Source: Candidatus Bathyarchaeota archaeon BA1 (lineage in GTDB: Archaea; Thermoproteota; Bathyarchaeia; Bathyarchaeales; Bathyarchaeaceae). Taken from it: 17,754 nucleotides of DNA. Within the stretch, counting starts at the first letter, position 1. Each line of letters starts with the position of its first letter. Of this stretch, positions 1 to 6,507 are shown one piece after another. Where the stretch lies: positions 1 through 17,754 of the forward strand of contig LIHJ01000047.1 in assembly GCA_001399805.1 (NCBI GenBank), read 5' to 3'. Made by a program: the position numbers and the translations under genes. Under the pieces are notes generated by a model. It saw only the letters and a program-made list of their open reading frames with translations. It had not been told where the DNA came from and searched no databases.

Positions 1-130
1 AGAGAAAATGAATAATTCATCTGTATAAAGGTGTTCAGTTAAAAATAAAGATGTTTAAACAAACCATACGAAATTCTTATTTAAGCAAGAAGCTTTGACG
101 AAAGGTAAAGAATGAGAATCGTGAAAACTC

Positions 131-979
131 ATGGCCACCAAAACATATCACCGAAAATCTCTAGTTCTCATAGCAACTTCCATGTGCGCAGCTCTTTATG
201 CTATCGGAGCCTATGCAACTGCATACATTCCGTCGCCGTGGGGTTTCGGGCAATTTAGGCCCGCGGTGGTCATTCCTGCTTTCTTTGCCACAGTATTTGG
301 TCCATGGCCAGCGGCAGTAGGCGCAGCTATAGGCACACTAACCGCGGATTCAGTTAAACAGGGAGCCCTTCACTTCGGAAGCCTAATCGCTGCGGTGCCT
401 GGCAACTTCATAGGTTTCTATCTGTTTGGCTATATCGTTAAAAGGTTTAGTTGGAGCCGGTTCATCCTAGCCTCAAACTTGACGCTCACCGTCGCCAACT
501 TAATAGTTGCCTTTCTTTACGTTTTCGCTTATAGATGGCTTTACTTAAGCGCATACGTGAACCCCGACTTTACGACTCTGGCATTCATATCTATTGGTCT
601 TACCATCTGGTGGTTTGTTACCATGCTTCCTTTCGTCTTATTGATCACTCCCCTTCTAATTAGAGCAGCCGCAATGGCCGTGCCTTCAATTGTATCCGAA
701 GACTTAAGAACATACAGCCTAAGAAAAGAACTTCCAAAAACAACGTTCAGTTTAGCTATGCTGGCTCCAGGAATCATAATGCTCCTCATGGGTTTAGTTT
801 CAACAACCTATGCCGATTTCGGAAAACTGTTCTCCCTAAAAGGCGCCACACTGACTGCTATCCAAATCCTCTTCTACGGAGGTGGCGTTGTCCTATCTGC
901 TTTAGGCGTCATGATATACACTGGGCAAAAGTTTCTTTGGCAAAAACCTCCTATAAAAGGGGCTGAAAAGAAACGCTAG
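131..979 (+). CDS. ECF-type transporter S-component-like integral membrane protein
   Basis: This 282-residue protein is very hydrophobic, with about six or seven predicted membrane helices (roughly residues 8-30, 44-64, 80-100, 112-134, 150-176, 205-226 and 240-262). The early segment FRPAVVIPAFFATVFGPWPA followed by a Gly/Ala-rich helix resembles substrate-binding (S) components of energy-coupling-factor vitamin transporters, which sit in the membrane and need a shared T component and ATPases encoded elsewhere. The substrate cannot be read from the sequence. The stop lies 9 bp before coaD on the same strand, so the two are probably co-transcribed, and a pantothenate-type or other coenzyme precursor is an inference from that context only. 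The ATG at 131 has GTGA 6 nt upstream, and a TATA-like TTATTTAAG lies near 76-84. The short tail is basic and probably cytoplasmic. Confidence 0.72.
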   Translation: MATKTYHRKSLVLIATSMCAALYAIGAYATAYIPSPWGFGQFRPAVVIPAFFATVFGPWPAAVGAAIGTLTADSVKQGALHFGSLIAAVPGNFIGFYLFGYIVKRFSWSRFILASNLTLTVANLIVAFLYVFAYRWLYLSAYVNPDFTTLAFISIGLTIWWFVTMLPFVLLITPLLIRAAAMAVPSIVSEDLRTYSLRKELPKTTFSLAMLAPGIIMLLMGLVSTTYADFGKLFSLKGATLTAIQILFYGGGVVLSALGVMIYTGQKFLWQKPPIKGAEKKR

Positions 980-988
980 AGGGGTCCC

Positions 989-1465
989 ATGAAAACGAAG
1001 TTCAGTGTGGTGGCTGTCGGCGGAACCTTCGACGAGTTTCATAAGGGTCATCGAGCCCTCCTCATGAAAGGCTTTGAGGTTGGCGACCGTGTCCTAATCG
1101 GTTTATGCTCGGACGATTTTGCGAAGAGATTAATGAAGCCGCATGGGGTTGCCAATTATGAGGAGCGGTTGGAGGAATTGAAGAACTTTTTGAGGAGGCA
1201 TGGATGGCTGGACAAGGCGGAGATATTCCCTTTGCACGACCCCTATGGCGTCACGTTGTCGAGTGGTTGCGTTGAGGCCATCGTGGTGAGTCGGGAAACC
1301 GAGCCAAGGGCTCATGAAATCAATGAAAAGCGGAGGACCAAGGGACTACCGCCCCTACATATCGTTGTTATTGAGATGGTTCCAGCCGAGAACCACGTTC
1401 CCATTTCCACGACCAGAATTCGGCGAGGGGAGATTGATCACGAGGGGCATCTGTTAGAGGCTTAG
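989..1465 (+). CDS. coaD: Phosphopantetheine adenylyltransferase, archaeal type
   Basis: This 158-residue protein belongs to the nucleotidyltransferase (HIGH) superfamily. It probably transfers AMP from ATP to 4'-phosphopantetheine to give dephospho-CoA, the penultimate step of coenzyme A synthesis, in the cytoplasm. Residues 11-21 read GGTFDEFHKGH, the GG-T-F-D...H-x-G-H nucleotide-binding signature. Residues 139-153 read ISTTRIRRGEIDHEG, matching the ISSTRI-type C-terminal motif of the family. The length fits the archaeal enzyme, which is distinct from bacterial CoaD. The ATG at 989 is preceded by GAGGGG about 5 nt upstream. It follows the S-component gene by 9 bp and is probably translated from the same mRNA. 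Base composition is more GC-rich than the preceding gene. Confidence 0.9.
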   Translation: MKTKFSVVAVGGTFDEFHKGHRALLMKGFEVGDRVLIGLCSDDFAKRLMKPHGVANYEERLEELKNFLRRHGWLDKAEIFPLHDPYGVTLSSGCVEAIVVSRETEPRAHEINEKRRTKGLPPLHIVVIEMVPAENHVPISTTRIRRGEIDHEGHLLEA

Positions 1466-1616
1466 TTAGGGGATAACACTCAACATCTATACAATCCTCA
1501 AATTACATATTAACCTTCAGTGCATCCCACCGAGAGATTCCTTATTTTAATCGAGTTTCAGAAAGGGCAGATCTACTTATAGCCATTGATGGAAGATGAT
1601 ATAATATGGTGATGGT

Positions 1617-2540
1617 ATGGTTAAAAAAGTCGCGGCAGTCATAGCCATCGTCATATTCGTGATCGTTGCGGTCGGGGCTTTTCACGGTCTGGTGAGGCAA
1701 CCCTCACCAACTCCTGCCCCAACTCCCACGCCAACTCCTACACCGACCCCTACTCCAGTGCGGGTGCAGGTTAGTGATGTGACCGTTCATTTCATCGACG
1801 TGGGGCAAGGTGATGCCATCTTTATCGATACTACGGAGAAGGATGTTTTGATTGATGGTGGATCAAAGTCTGCAGGGAAGACCGTGGTTAACTATCTCCT
1901 AAAAATCAATATCATGAGCATCAACATCCTTATTGCCACACATCCTCACGCTGACCACATTGGAGGTTTGATTGTGGTCATGGAGGAGTTTGACAGCCGC
2001 GGCTATGAGATCTCTCTCGTGTTAGATAGTGGCCAGAAGGCGACGACGAAAGTCTATCAGGAGTATATGGAGTTGGCAAATAAGAGAGTGGTCAAGTTGG
2101 CTGAGAGGGGGCAGATATACCAACTCGATAATATCACGATGATGACCGTGCTGAACCCCGTACAGCCCTTAGAGTTCGACGACCCCAACGAGAACAGCAT
2201 CGTGGTGAGAATCCAGATCTTAGACGTGAGCCTTCTGTTTACAGGCGATGCTGAAGTCTCGACCGAGCAAAGCATTTTGAAGTCCGGCTTTGTAATTAAA
2301 AGCACTATCCTGAAGGTTGGACACCATGGAAGCAGCTCATCCACATCCCAAGCGTTCCTCGAGGCGGCTTCACCAAAGGTTGGCGTAATGTGCGTCGGCG
2401 CTGGCAATCCCTACGGTCATCCACATCAAGAGACCCTAAGCAGACTAAAGGCTTACGGAGTGACTGTGTACCGAACTGACCAACATGGAACGATAATAAT
2501 AACGTCGGATGGAAAAAACTACTCCATCAAAACAGCCTGA
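1617..2540 (+). CDS. Membrane-anchored ComEC/Rec2-like metallo-beta-lactamase-fold hydrolase
   Basis: The 307-residue protein starts with KK and one hydrophobic helix (residues 5-22), either a signal peptide or a membrane anchor. A Pro-Thr-rich linker follows (residues 29-47), then a metallo-beta-lactamase domain (about 53-305). Metal ligands visible are H109, H111, D113 and H114 in HPHADH, D211 in TGDAE, H236-H237 in HHGSS, and H268 in NPYGHPH. HFIDVGQGDA at residues 58-67 is typical of the hydrolase domain of the competence protein ComEC, and stand-alone versions are common in archaea and Gram-positive bacteria. It is likely displayed outside the membrane; phosphodiesterase or nuclease activity is inferred from family. 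The start at 1617 is preceded by GGTGAT. A TATA-like element (CTTATAG) lies near 1575-1581. It is probably monocistronic. Confidence 0.85.
   Translation: MVKKVAAVIAIVIFVIVAVGAFHGLVRQPSPTPAPTPTPTPTPTPTPVRVQVSDVTVHFIDVGQGDAIFIDTTEKDVLIDGGSKSAGKTVVNYLLKINIMSINILIATHPHADHIGGLIVVMEEFDSRGYEISLVLDSGQKATTKVYQEYMELANKRVVKLAERGQIYQLDNITMMTVLNPVQPLEFDDPNENSIVVRIQILDVSLLFTGDAEVSTEQSILKSGFVIKSTILKVGHHGSSSSTSQAFLEAASPKVGVMCVGAGNPYGHPHQETLSRLKAYGVTVYRTDQHGTIIITSDGKNYSIKTA
1707..1757 (+). repeat. Pro-Thr codon tandem repeat (protein linker)
   Basis: About 51 bp of imperfect 6-bp repeats (CC-N AC-N units) encode residues 31-47 of the preceding protein, an alternating Pro-Thr stretch. It acts as an extended linker between the membrane helix and the catalytic domain. 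Third codon positions vary, so the repeat is kept at the protein level and is not a recent DNA expansion. Confidence 0.8.
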
Positions 2541-2654
2541 TGAAGATAAGCATGCGTATCTAATAAGAATTTGATGCCTTCGCATGTTTGAGGCTTTAAG
2601 GGTTCTTGAACATTCTGCCTCCTCTAGGTTCCCCAAACTTTCGCTCCTTACTTC

Positions 2655-2661
2655 TTAAATA
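2655..2661 (+). promoter_or_regulatory. TATA box for the DUF763 gene
   Basis: TTAAATA lies about 35 bp before the TTG codon at 2693. With the usual 25-bp TATA-to-start-site distance, transcription would begin near 2682. That is downstream of the far ATG at 2606 and so argues for the TTG start. Confidence 0.45.
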
Positions 2662-2692
2662 CCCGTTAAAAAATAAATTCTGTGGTGCCTCT

Positions 2693-3814
2693 TTGAAAAG
2701 AACCGGAATAGCCCATTTACCTTTACATTATGGACGGGCACCTTATTGGCTAATCACCCGTATGCGCAAACTAGCAAATGGCATAGTTACAGTCGTAATC
2801 GATGAGTATGGGCGTGACGAATTTCTCCGAAGAATTGCTGACCCCTACTGGCTTCAGGCCTTTTCCTGTTGTATCGGGTATGATTGGCATTCCTCAGGGA
2901 CCACTACGGTTGTAACGGCTGTTCTGAAAAGCATCTTAAAGCCCGAGGAACATGGCGTCGCTGTATGCGGTGGGAAGGGTAAGGTCTCCCTTCAAGCACC
3001 TACTGAAATACGTGATGCTGGGGAGAAATTTGGCTTATCAACGGATAGGGTTGATGGCTTACGATATGCGAGTCGAATGAGCGCTAAGGTTGATAACACC
3101 GCCATTCAAGCAGGCTACCCGCTATACCATCATGCATTTTTTGTAACCGAAGATGGAAAATGGGCGGTGGTTCAGCAGGGGATGAGCGTGAGGGACAGGA
3201 CTGCCAGAAGGTATCATTGGCTCTCGGATCACGTCAAAAACTTTGTGGTGGAGCCCCACGACGCCATACTTGGCGATGTGAAGAGGGAAATCGCGCTCAA
3301 CATGACGGCAAAGGAGAGCGAAGGATGTCAAAAAACCTCCACGGACATCGTCAAAGAGGAGCCGAGAAAGGTGCTGAGGGCGCTGAGGTCGATTAGGCCG
3401 ACTCATCAAAAGTCTTTACAAGAGTGGATGCCCGCTGAGGCTCGATGGAAAGAATACGTGACTGATGTCCTTTCTCTGCCCCGTAACCTCAACTGGGAGG
3501 CCGTAAAGAGGGCGTACGAGTTCCAGCCCAAAAACTACGAGGAACTCCTCGGCATCCGAGGGATTGGGCCTGCCGCTGCCCGAGCCCTCGCCCTGATCTC
3601 CGAGCTGATTTACGGTGAAAAGCCAAGCTGGAAGGACCCAGTGAAGTACAGCTTTGCCGTGGGAGGGAAAGACGGGGTTCCGTTCCCAGTGGACAAAACC
3701 GCCTATGACGAAGCCACCGAGGTTCTAGAAAGCGCCATAAAACAAGCTAAGGTCGGCGATAAAGAACGAATCAATGCCATCAAGAGGCTCCACAGCTTCA
3801 CAAAACAGAAATGA
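2693..3814 (+). CDS. DUF763 family protein with C-terminal helix-hairpin-helix segment
   Basis: This 373-residue protein (from the TTG start) matches the DUF763 family of archaea and thermophilic bacteria, whose biochemical function is not established. Conserved blocks are RTGIAHLPLHYGRAPYWL at the very N-terminus, DPYWLQAFSCCIGYDWHSSG near residues 60-80, and YPLYHHAFFV near the middle. The C-terminal LLGIRGIGPAAARALALI is a helix-hairpin-helix-like element, followed by FAVGGKDGVPFPVD; this suggests nucleic-acid contact. A longer reading from ATG 2606 is open, but its 29 extra residues look non-native. The TTG at 2693 has GGTG five nt upstream, a well-placed TATA box, and begins exactly where family homology starts. 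A weak inverted repeat follows the stop. Confidence 0.85.
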   Translation: MKRTGIAHLPLHYGRAPYWLITRMRKLANGIVTVVIDEYGRDEFLRRIADPYWLQAFSCCIGYDWHSSGTTTVVTAVLKSILKPEEHGVAVCGGKGKVSLQAPTEIRDAGEKFGLSTDRVDGLRYASRMSAKVDNTAIQAGYPLYHHAFFVTEDGKWAVVQQGMSVRDRTARRYHWLSDHVKNFVVEPHDAILGDVKREIALNMTAKESEGCQKTSTDIVKEEPRKVLRALRSIRPTHQKSLQEWMPAEARWKEYVTDVLSLPRNLNWEAVKRAYEFQPKNYEELLGIRGIGPAAARALALISELIYGEKPSWKDPVKYSFAVGGKDGVPFPVDKTAYDEATEVLESAIKQAKVGDKERINAIKRLHSFTKQK

Positions 3815-3837
3815 GAAAGCGTAGGTATGCTAGATTA

Positions 3838-3857
3838 TACTAAAGCTGATTTTAGTA
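3838..3857. repeat. 7-bp inverted repeat with 6-nt loop after the DUF763 gene
   Basis: TACTAAA and TTTAGTA flank GCTGAT. It lies 23 bp after the DUF763 stop in an AT-rich stretch. It could be a transcript-end hairpin or a protein-binding site; the sequence does not decide between these. Confidence 0.35.
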
Positions 3858-3931
3858 AATGATAAACAAAATAATTTTTAGAGCGTGTGTCCTAAAGGTC
3901 AACATGGCAAGTTTGTTGGATACCTTTTATA

Positions 3932-3954
3932 GGTGTACTTTAAAATTATACACC
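3932..3954. promoter_or_regulatory. Operator-like inverted repeat at the antitoxin promoter
   Basis: GGTGTA (3932-3937) and TACACC (3949-3954) form a perfect 6-bp inverted repeat separated by 11 bp of AT-rich sequence. It sits directly downstream of the TATA-like TTTTATA at 3925-3931 and just before the GAGGGT ribosome-binding site of the AbrB-type gene, so it would cover the expected start of transcription. AbrB/VapB antitoxins commonly repress their own operons by binding such repeats. Autoregulation here is inference. Confidence 0.5.
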
Positions 3955-3964
3955 GAGGGTATTT

Positions 3965-4234
3965 ATGGAATGGAAAGTCAAAATATTAGAAAATGGTAGG
4001 ATTACGATACCTCAGGAACTAAGGGACCGTTTAGGTCTCAAAAAGGGCGATGAAGTCAAATTCTTGTTAGAGGGAGGAGCAATTTGCCTAGTTACCCCTA
4101 AACTTGAGGAGGATATCGTGGAGAGAACCAGGGGGTTTTTGAGGGGGATTGAACCCGAGTTAACTCCTGAAGAGTTGGAGGAAGCCTTCCTCACAGCCGT
4201 GGCGTCAAAGATTAAAGCTAAAGAGGAAGCCTAG
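3965..4234 (+). CDS. AbrB/SpoVT-type antitoxin (VapB-like), now without an intact partner
   Basis: The 89-residue protein has a swapped-hairpin AbrB DNA-binding domain at residues 1-45: VKILENGRITIPQELRDRLG followed by LKKGDEVKF. A charged helical tail (about 50-89) would normally wrap the toxin. The ATG at 3965 has GAGGGT 4 nt upstream. Such proteins bind their own promoter and neutralise a PIN-domain ribonuclease encoded directly downstream. Here the next codon after the stop is a TTG opening a PIN-like N-terminus that ends after 40 codons, so the antitoxin appears orphaned. It may survive as a regulator or may neutralise other toxins; both are inference. Confidence 0.85.
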   Translation: MEWKVKILENGRITIPQELRDRLGLKKGDEVKFLLEGGAICLVTPKLEEDIVERTRGFLRGIEPELTPEELEEAFLTAVASKIKAKEEA

Positions 4235-4357
4235 TTGGAGATTCACTTTGTTGATTCAAACATATTTTATTATCACATGCCTTCCAAGTTTTTGTGGTTT
4301 GGCTTATCATCTTGCCGTCACCTTTTAAGGACGTTATATAAATGGCTAGTTATTTAG
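4235..4357 (+). pseudogene. Truncated vapC (PIN toxin) remnant
   Basis: Starting with TTG immediately after the antitoxin stop, the frame reads LEIHFVDSNIFYYHM. This is a clear PIN-domain N-terminus: beta strand, then the catalytic Asp in VDSN(I/T)F. From about codon 16 the sequence (PSKFLWFGLSS...) no longer resembles a PIN domain, and a stop follows at codon 41. Intact VapC proteins are about 130 residues long, so the other catalytic acidic residues are missing. No continuation is visible in other frames before the promoter and start of the next gene at 4334-4378. This points to a deletion, not a simple frameshift. Confidence 0.65.
4334..4341 (+). promoter_or_regulatory. TATA box for the pyruvate-kinase-domain gene
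   Basis: TTATATAA is preceded by a purine-poor, BRE-like region. The ATG at 4342 directly abuts it and would lie upstream of the transcription start expected near 4365. The ATG at 4378 is therefore the better start. Confidence 0.55.
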
Positions 4358-4377
4358 CTCTACAGAGGCGAGAGCCC

Positions 4378-5094
4378 ATGGAGGATGTTGAGAGAAAGGT
4401 TATATACCTTAGGTATTGTGGTGAAGTGAATACTGAAAAGGTGCTCCATGCAGTTAAATTGCGGTGCAAAGAGACGAACATAGACAGGGTGGTAATCGCC
4501 TCGGAGACTGGGAGAAGCGCAATAAGAGCTCTTGAGGTGTTTAAGGGAGCGAGCATCAAAATGGTTGTTGTGACTCATTATCCCGCCACAACGTGGGGGC
4601 CGAAAGGAGATATACCCATAGGGTTGAAGCGAAAGGAATACGCAGAAAACCTGAAGAAGCTTGAAGAAAATGGAGCAAAAATTGTTCAAGGCACTAGACC
4701 TTTCGCTCCACCTTCCCGCTCGATTAGCTGGAATTATCCAACTCCAGAAGGCATTATTGATAAAACGCTTGAAATATTTGGGGCTGGCACAAAAATAGCC
4801 ATAGAAGCGGCTATTATCGCAACTGATGCTGGAGAGGTGGAGGAAGGGGAAGAAATTGTATCTTGCGCAGGCACATACAAAGGCTTAGATACAGCTCTTG
4901 TTGTGAAAACCGCGCATAGTGGAAACTTCTTCAATCAATTCGAAGTCAGAGAAGTGATAACCAAGCCGATATGCCGTGTGAAGGAACTCCCCGAATATAA
5001 ATATGAAAATTGGAAGGGCAACATAGACGATTATTACCTGCAGCTGGGGAAGATATTAAGTTTAACAGGTTATCCGGCTCATATCGCTTATTAA
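4378..5094 (+). CDS. Pyruvate kinase alpha/beta (C-terminal) domain protein
   Basis: This 238-residue protein resembles stand-alone versions of the pyruvate kinase C-terminal domain, the part that carries allosteric sites in full pyruvate kinase, without the catalytic barrel. Recognisable elements are RVVIASETGRSAIRALEVF early on, VVVTHYPATTWGPKG, and later AIIATDAGEVEEGEEIVSCAG and GLDTALVVKTAHSGNFF. It is probably a cytosolic ligand-binding protein; the ligand and role are unknown. The start at 4378 is chosen because the upstream ATG at 4342 touches the TATA box, and GAGGCGA lies about 6 nt ahead of 4378. It is separate from the upstream antitoxin remnant by its own promoter. Confidence 0.72.
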   Translation: MEDVERKVIYLRYCGEVNTEKVLHAVKLRCKETNIDRVVIASETGRSAIRALEVFKGASIKMVVVTHYPATTWGPKGDIPIGLKRKEYAENLKKLEENGAKIVQGTRPFAPPSRSISWNYPTPEGIIDKTLEIFGAGTKIAIEAAIIATDAGEVEEGEEIVSCAGTYKGLDTALVVKTAHSGNFFNQFEVREVITKPICRVKELPEYKYENWKGNIDDYYLQLGKILSLTGYPAHIAY

Positions 5095-5289
5095 CGGCGC
5101 CATCCTGTCTGTTTCTTTGATCATTACATAAAGTTAAATTAGCATTTTCTAAGCGTTATGCTCTGTCCGAACCATAGTACAGCCCGGTTTGTTAACGCTC
5201 TCTGCTCGGCCATCCCCTAATTCCTTATGGAAAAAATAGGCTCTGCACTGCATGTGATGGGTGGGTGATGATGTTAGCCCTGTGGTTGC

Positions 5290-5397
5290 GTGGCTGACAA
5301 ACTTGAGGAAGTCATGCGGAGATTAGAAACCTTAAAATCTTCTCGTTTCCAATTTATCTTCGGGGAAAGATGGGCTATAGGAAGCGTTCAGGTTTAA
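5290..5397 (+). CDS. Possible small ORF or gene fragment before the nucleotidyltransferase gene
   Basis: A GTG-initiated frame of 35 codons begins VADKLEEVMRRLETLK, an amphipathic charged helix that reads like real protein, and ends QFIFGERWAIGSVQV. It has no in-frame continuation: a stop lies 5 codons upstream of the GTG. It overlaps the N-terminal extension that would be read from ATG 5370 in another frame, which weakens that extension. It could be a small regulatory protein or the remnant of a gene. The rest of 5095-5289 shows no gene. Confidence 0.25.
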   Translation: MADKLEEVMRRLETLKSSRFQFIFGERWAIGSVQV

Positions 5398-5453
5398 CGT
5401 ATGCCCAGAAAGGGTATGTCTCTAGGAGTCGTCGGAAGGTGGGTGGGGGCGGA

Positions 5454-6020
5454 ATGTCTAGTGGACCCAGGGTTCTATCTAACGTTTATGTTCCCTATTA
5501 CAGCAACGAGTTCAGAGATGTGGTCCGGTATATCCAAACTGAACTGGGTAAGAAGGTGTATTTGATAGGGATCAGGGCCATGTTTGAGAGGGGGGTTCCG
5601 CTGTGGCGTTTCACAGACGACTTTGACATTTACACACCCCTAACCCGCGAGGAGAGAGATAAAACAATTGATTTCATCAGAAGAAAATATGACGGCGCAA
5701 AACATGTTTGGTCGAGGTTCGGCTTCGGCTTGGACTTTGACCCTATAGGCCACATTGACGTAACCATCATCCCCCCAACCATCCAAGACAAGTCATGGGA
5801 GGAAGAATCCATAGAAATCAACGGCGTACAAGTATTCCTGCCACCCCTAGAGGACATCCTAGTTTTGAAACTCTTGTCTCCACGTCGAAAGGACACGAGG
5901 GATGTTGGAGTGGCATTAAGGCTGGGAAAAGAAAAGATTAATTTTGAAAAGCTGAAGACAAAAGCGGAAAAGGTAGAGGTAGGCAGAAAGCTATCAAAAG
6001 TAGTCAAGAAATATTGCTAA
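5454..6020 (+). CDS. Nucleotidyltransferase-fold protein (MNT/AbiEii-like), substrate unknown
   Basis: The 188-residue protein has the pol-beta-type nucleotidyltransferase layout. A helix leads into KVYLIGIRAM (position of the usual GG-x-A loop), then WRFTDDFDIY with the paired acidic residues D-F-D, a third acidic strand HIDVTIIPP, and the C-terminal helix PPLEDILVLKLLSPRRKDTRDV typical of these proteins. The first glycine motif is altered (GIR for GGx), so activity is uncertain. Such proteins occur alone or as one half of type IV-like toxin-antitoxin pairs; no obvious partner is present. The ATG at 5454 has GGTGGGGG about 7 nt upstream. The frame is open back to ATG 5370 (216 residues), but that extension is Arg/Gly-rich and overlaps another coding-like frame. 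Confidence 0.7.
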   Translation: MSSGPRVLSNVYVPYYSNEFRDVVRYIQTELGKKVYLIGIRAMFERGVPLWRFTDDFDIYTPLTREERDKTIDFIRRKYDGAKHVWSRFGFGLDFDPIGHIDVTIIPPTIQDKSWEEESIEINGVQVFLPPLEDILVLKLLSPRRKDTRDVGVALRLGKEKINFEKLKTKAEKVEVGRKLSKVVKKYC

Positions 6021-6063
6021 TTGACACTCAGATGATTTGCCGGCGCTGAAAGAACCGCTAGGT

Positions 6064-6464
6064 TCAGATTGATGGTTCCGTGATTAGGTCTTTTGGGATG
6101 GGAACCCCCCTTTCCCTTATGTCCTTGTAAACCTTTGTGATGTTGATGGCAAATTTTACGTGGGCGCGGTCGTGCTACCGCAATATTGGCACTAGGACTT
6201 CTCGTTCCTGAAGTAAACGTCTACCAACCTCTTGGTTTCGTTATCCATGATGGTGACGTGGTCCTCGTAGACATTGAAATGCTCAAAGCGGGTGCCTCAA
6301 GCACGGGTATTTGATAGTTCGCGAACCGCTGCGGGTGATCACATCAACCCCATCTGTGCCGCCTTATCGGTTTTTAGGAAGCCCTCAAAAGCGGTATTTA
6401 ACATGCAGGGTAGCATGTTGGTCCTTAATACGTAGATGATGCCTTGGGCAGGAATCCTTAACAA
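6064..6464 (-). pseudogene. Decayed gene for a small zinc-binding archaeal protein
   Basis: Reading the minus strand from a TTG at 6464 gives a coding-like product broken by TGA at 6341-6339, TGA at 6299-6297 and TAG at 6194-6192. A one-base frameshift near 6170 then switches to a frame ending at TGA 6066-6064. Best-preserved pieces are RFEHFNVYEDHVTIMD, ETKRLVDVYFRNEKS, CQYCGST and (shifted frame) AHVKFAINITKVYKDIRERG. The Cys-x2-Cys followed by a His suggests a small zinc-binding fold. The intact ancestor would have been about 133 residues. The family is not named here. Its promoter side shares the AT-rich TATA region with the divergent malic enzyme gene. The rest of 6021-6507 shows nothing else. 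Confidence 0.6.
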
Positions 6465-6465
6465 G

Positions 6466-6476
6466 CTTTAAATTTT
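6466..6476 (+). promoter_or_regulatory. TATA box for malic enzyme
   Basis: CTTTAAATTTT lies about 37 bp before the GTG start, placing transcription start near 6496 with a leader of about a dozen bases that includes GGTGA. The element is nearly symmetrical and may once also have served the decayed minus-strand gene. Confidence 0.5.
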
Positions 6477-6507
6477 GTCAAACGTATTACCGAAGTAGGT
6501 GAATTGA

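Noticed and set aside
1..130. Possible start or end of another gene at the left edge
   Set aside because: Only short stop-rich frames and TATA-like stretches are seen; nothing beyond the promoter region of the first gene can be supported.
2606..2692. N-terminal extension of the DUF763 protein from ATG 2606
   Set aside because: A TATA box lies inside it, family homology starts at the TTG at 2693, and the extra residues are not conserved-looking.
4342..4377. ATG 4342 as the start of the pyruvate-kinase-domain protein
   Set aside because: It directly touches a strong TATA box, so it would precede the transcription start; ATG 4378 has a ribosome-binding site.
5266..5300. C/D-box small RNA suggested by GTGATGAT followed by CTGA
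   Set aside because: Only one C-like and one D-like box are present at usable spacing; no convincing C' and second D box follow, and the region overlaps a coding-like frame.
6297..6341. The two TGA codons in the minus-strand gene as selenocysteine sites
   Set aside because: A TAG and a frameshift also interrupt the same gene, and no conserved Cys or Sec context is seen at the TGA positions. Decay explains all four lesions.
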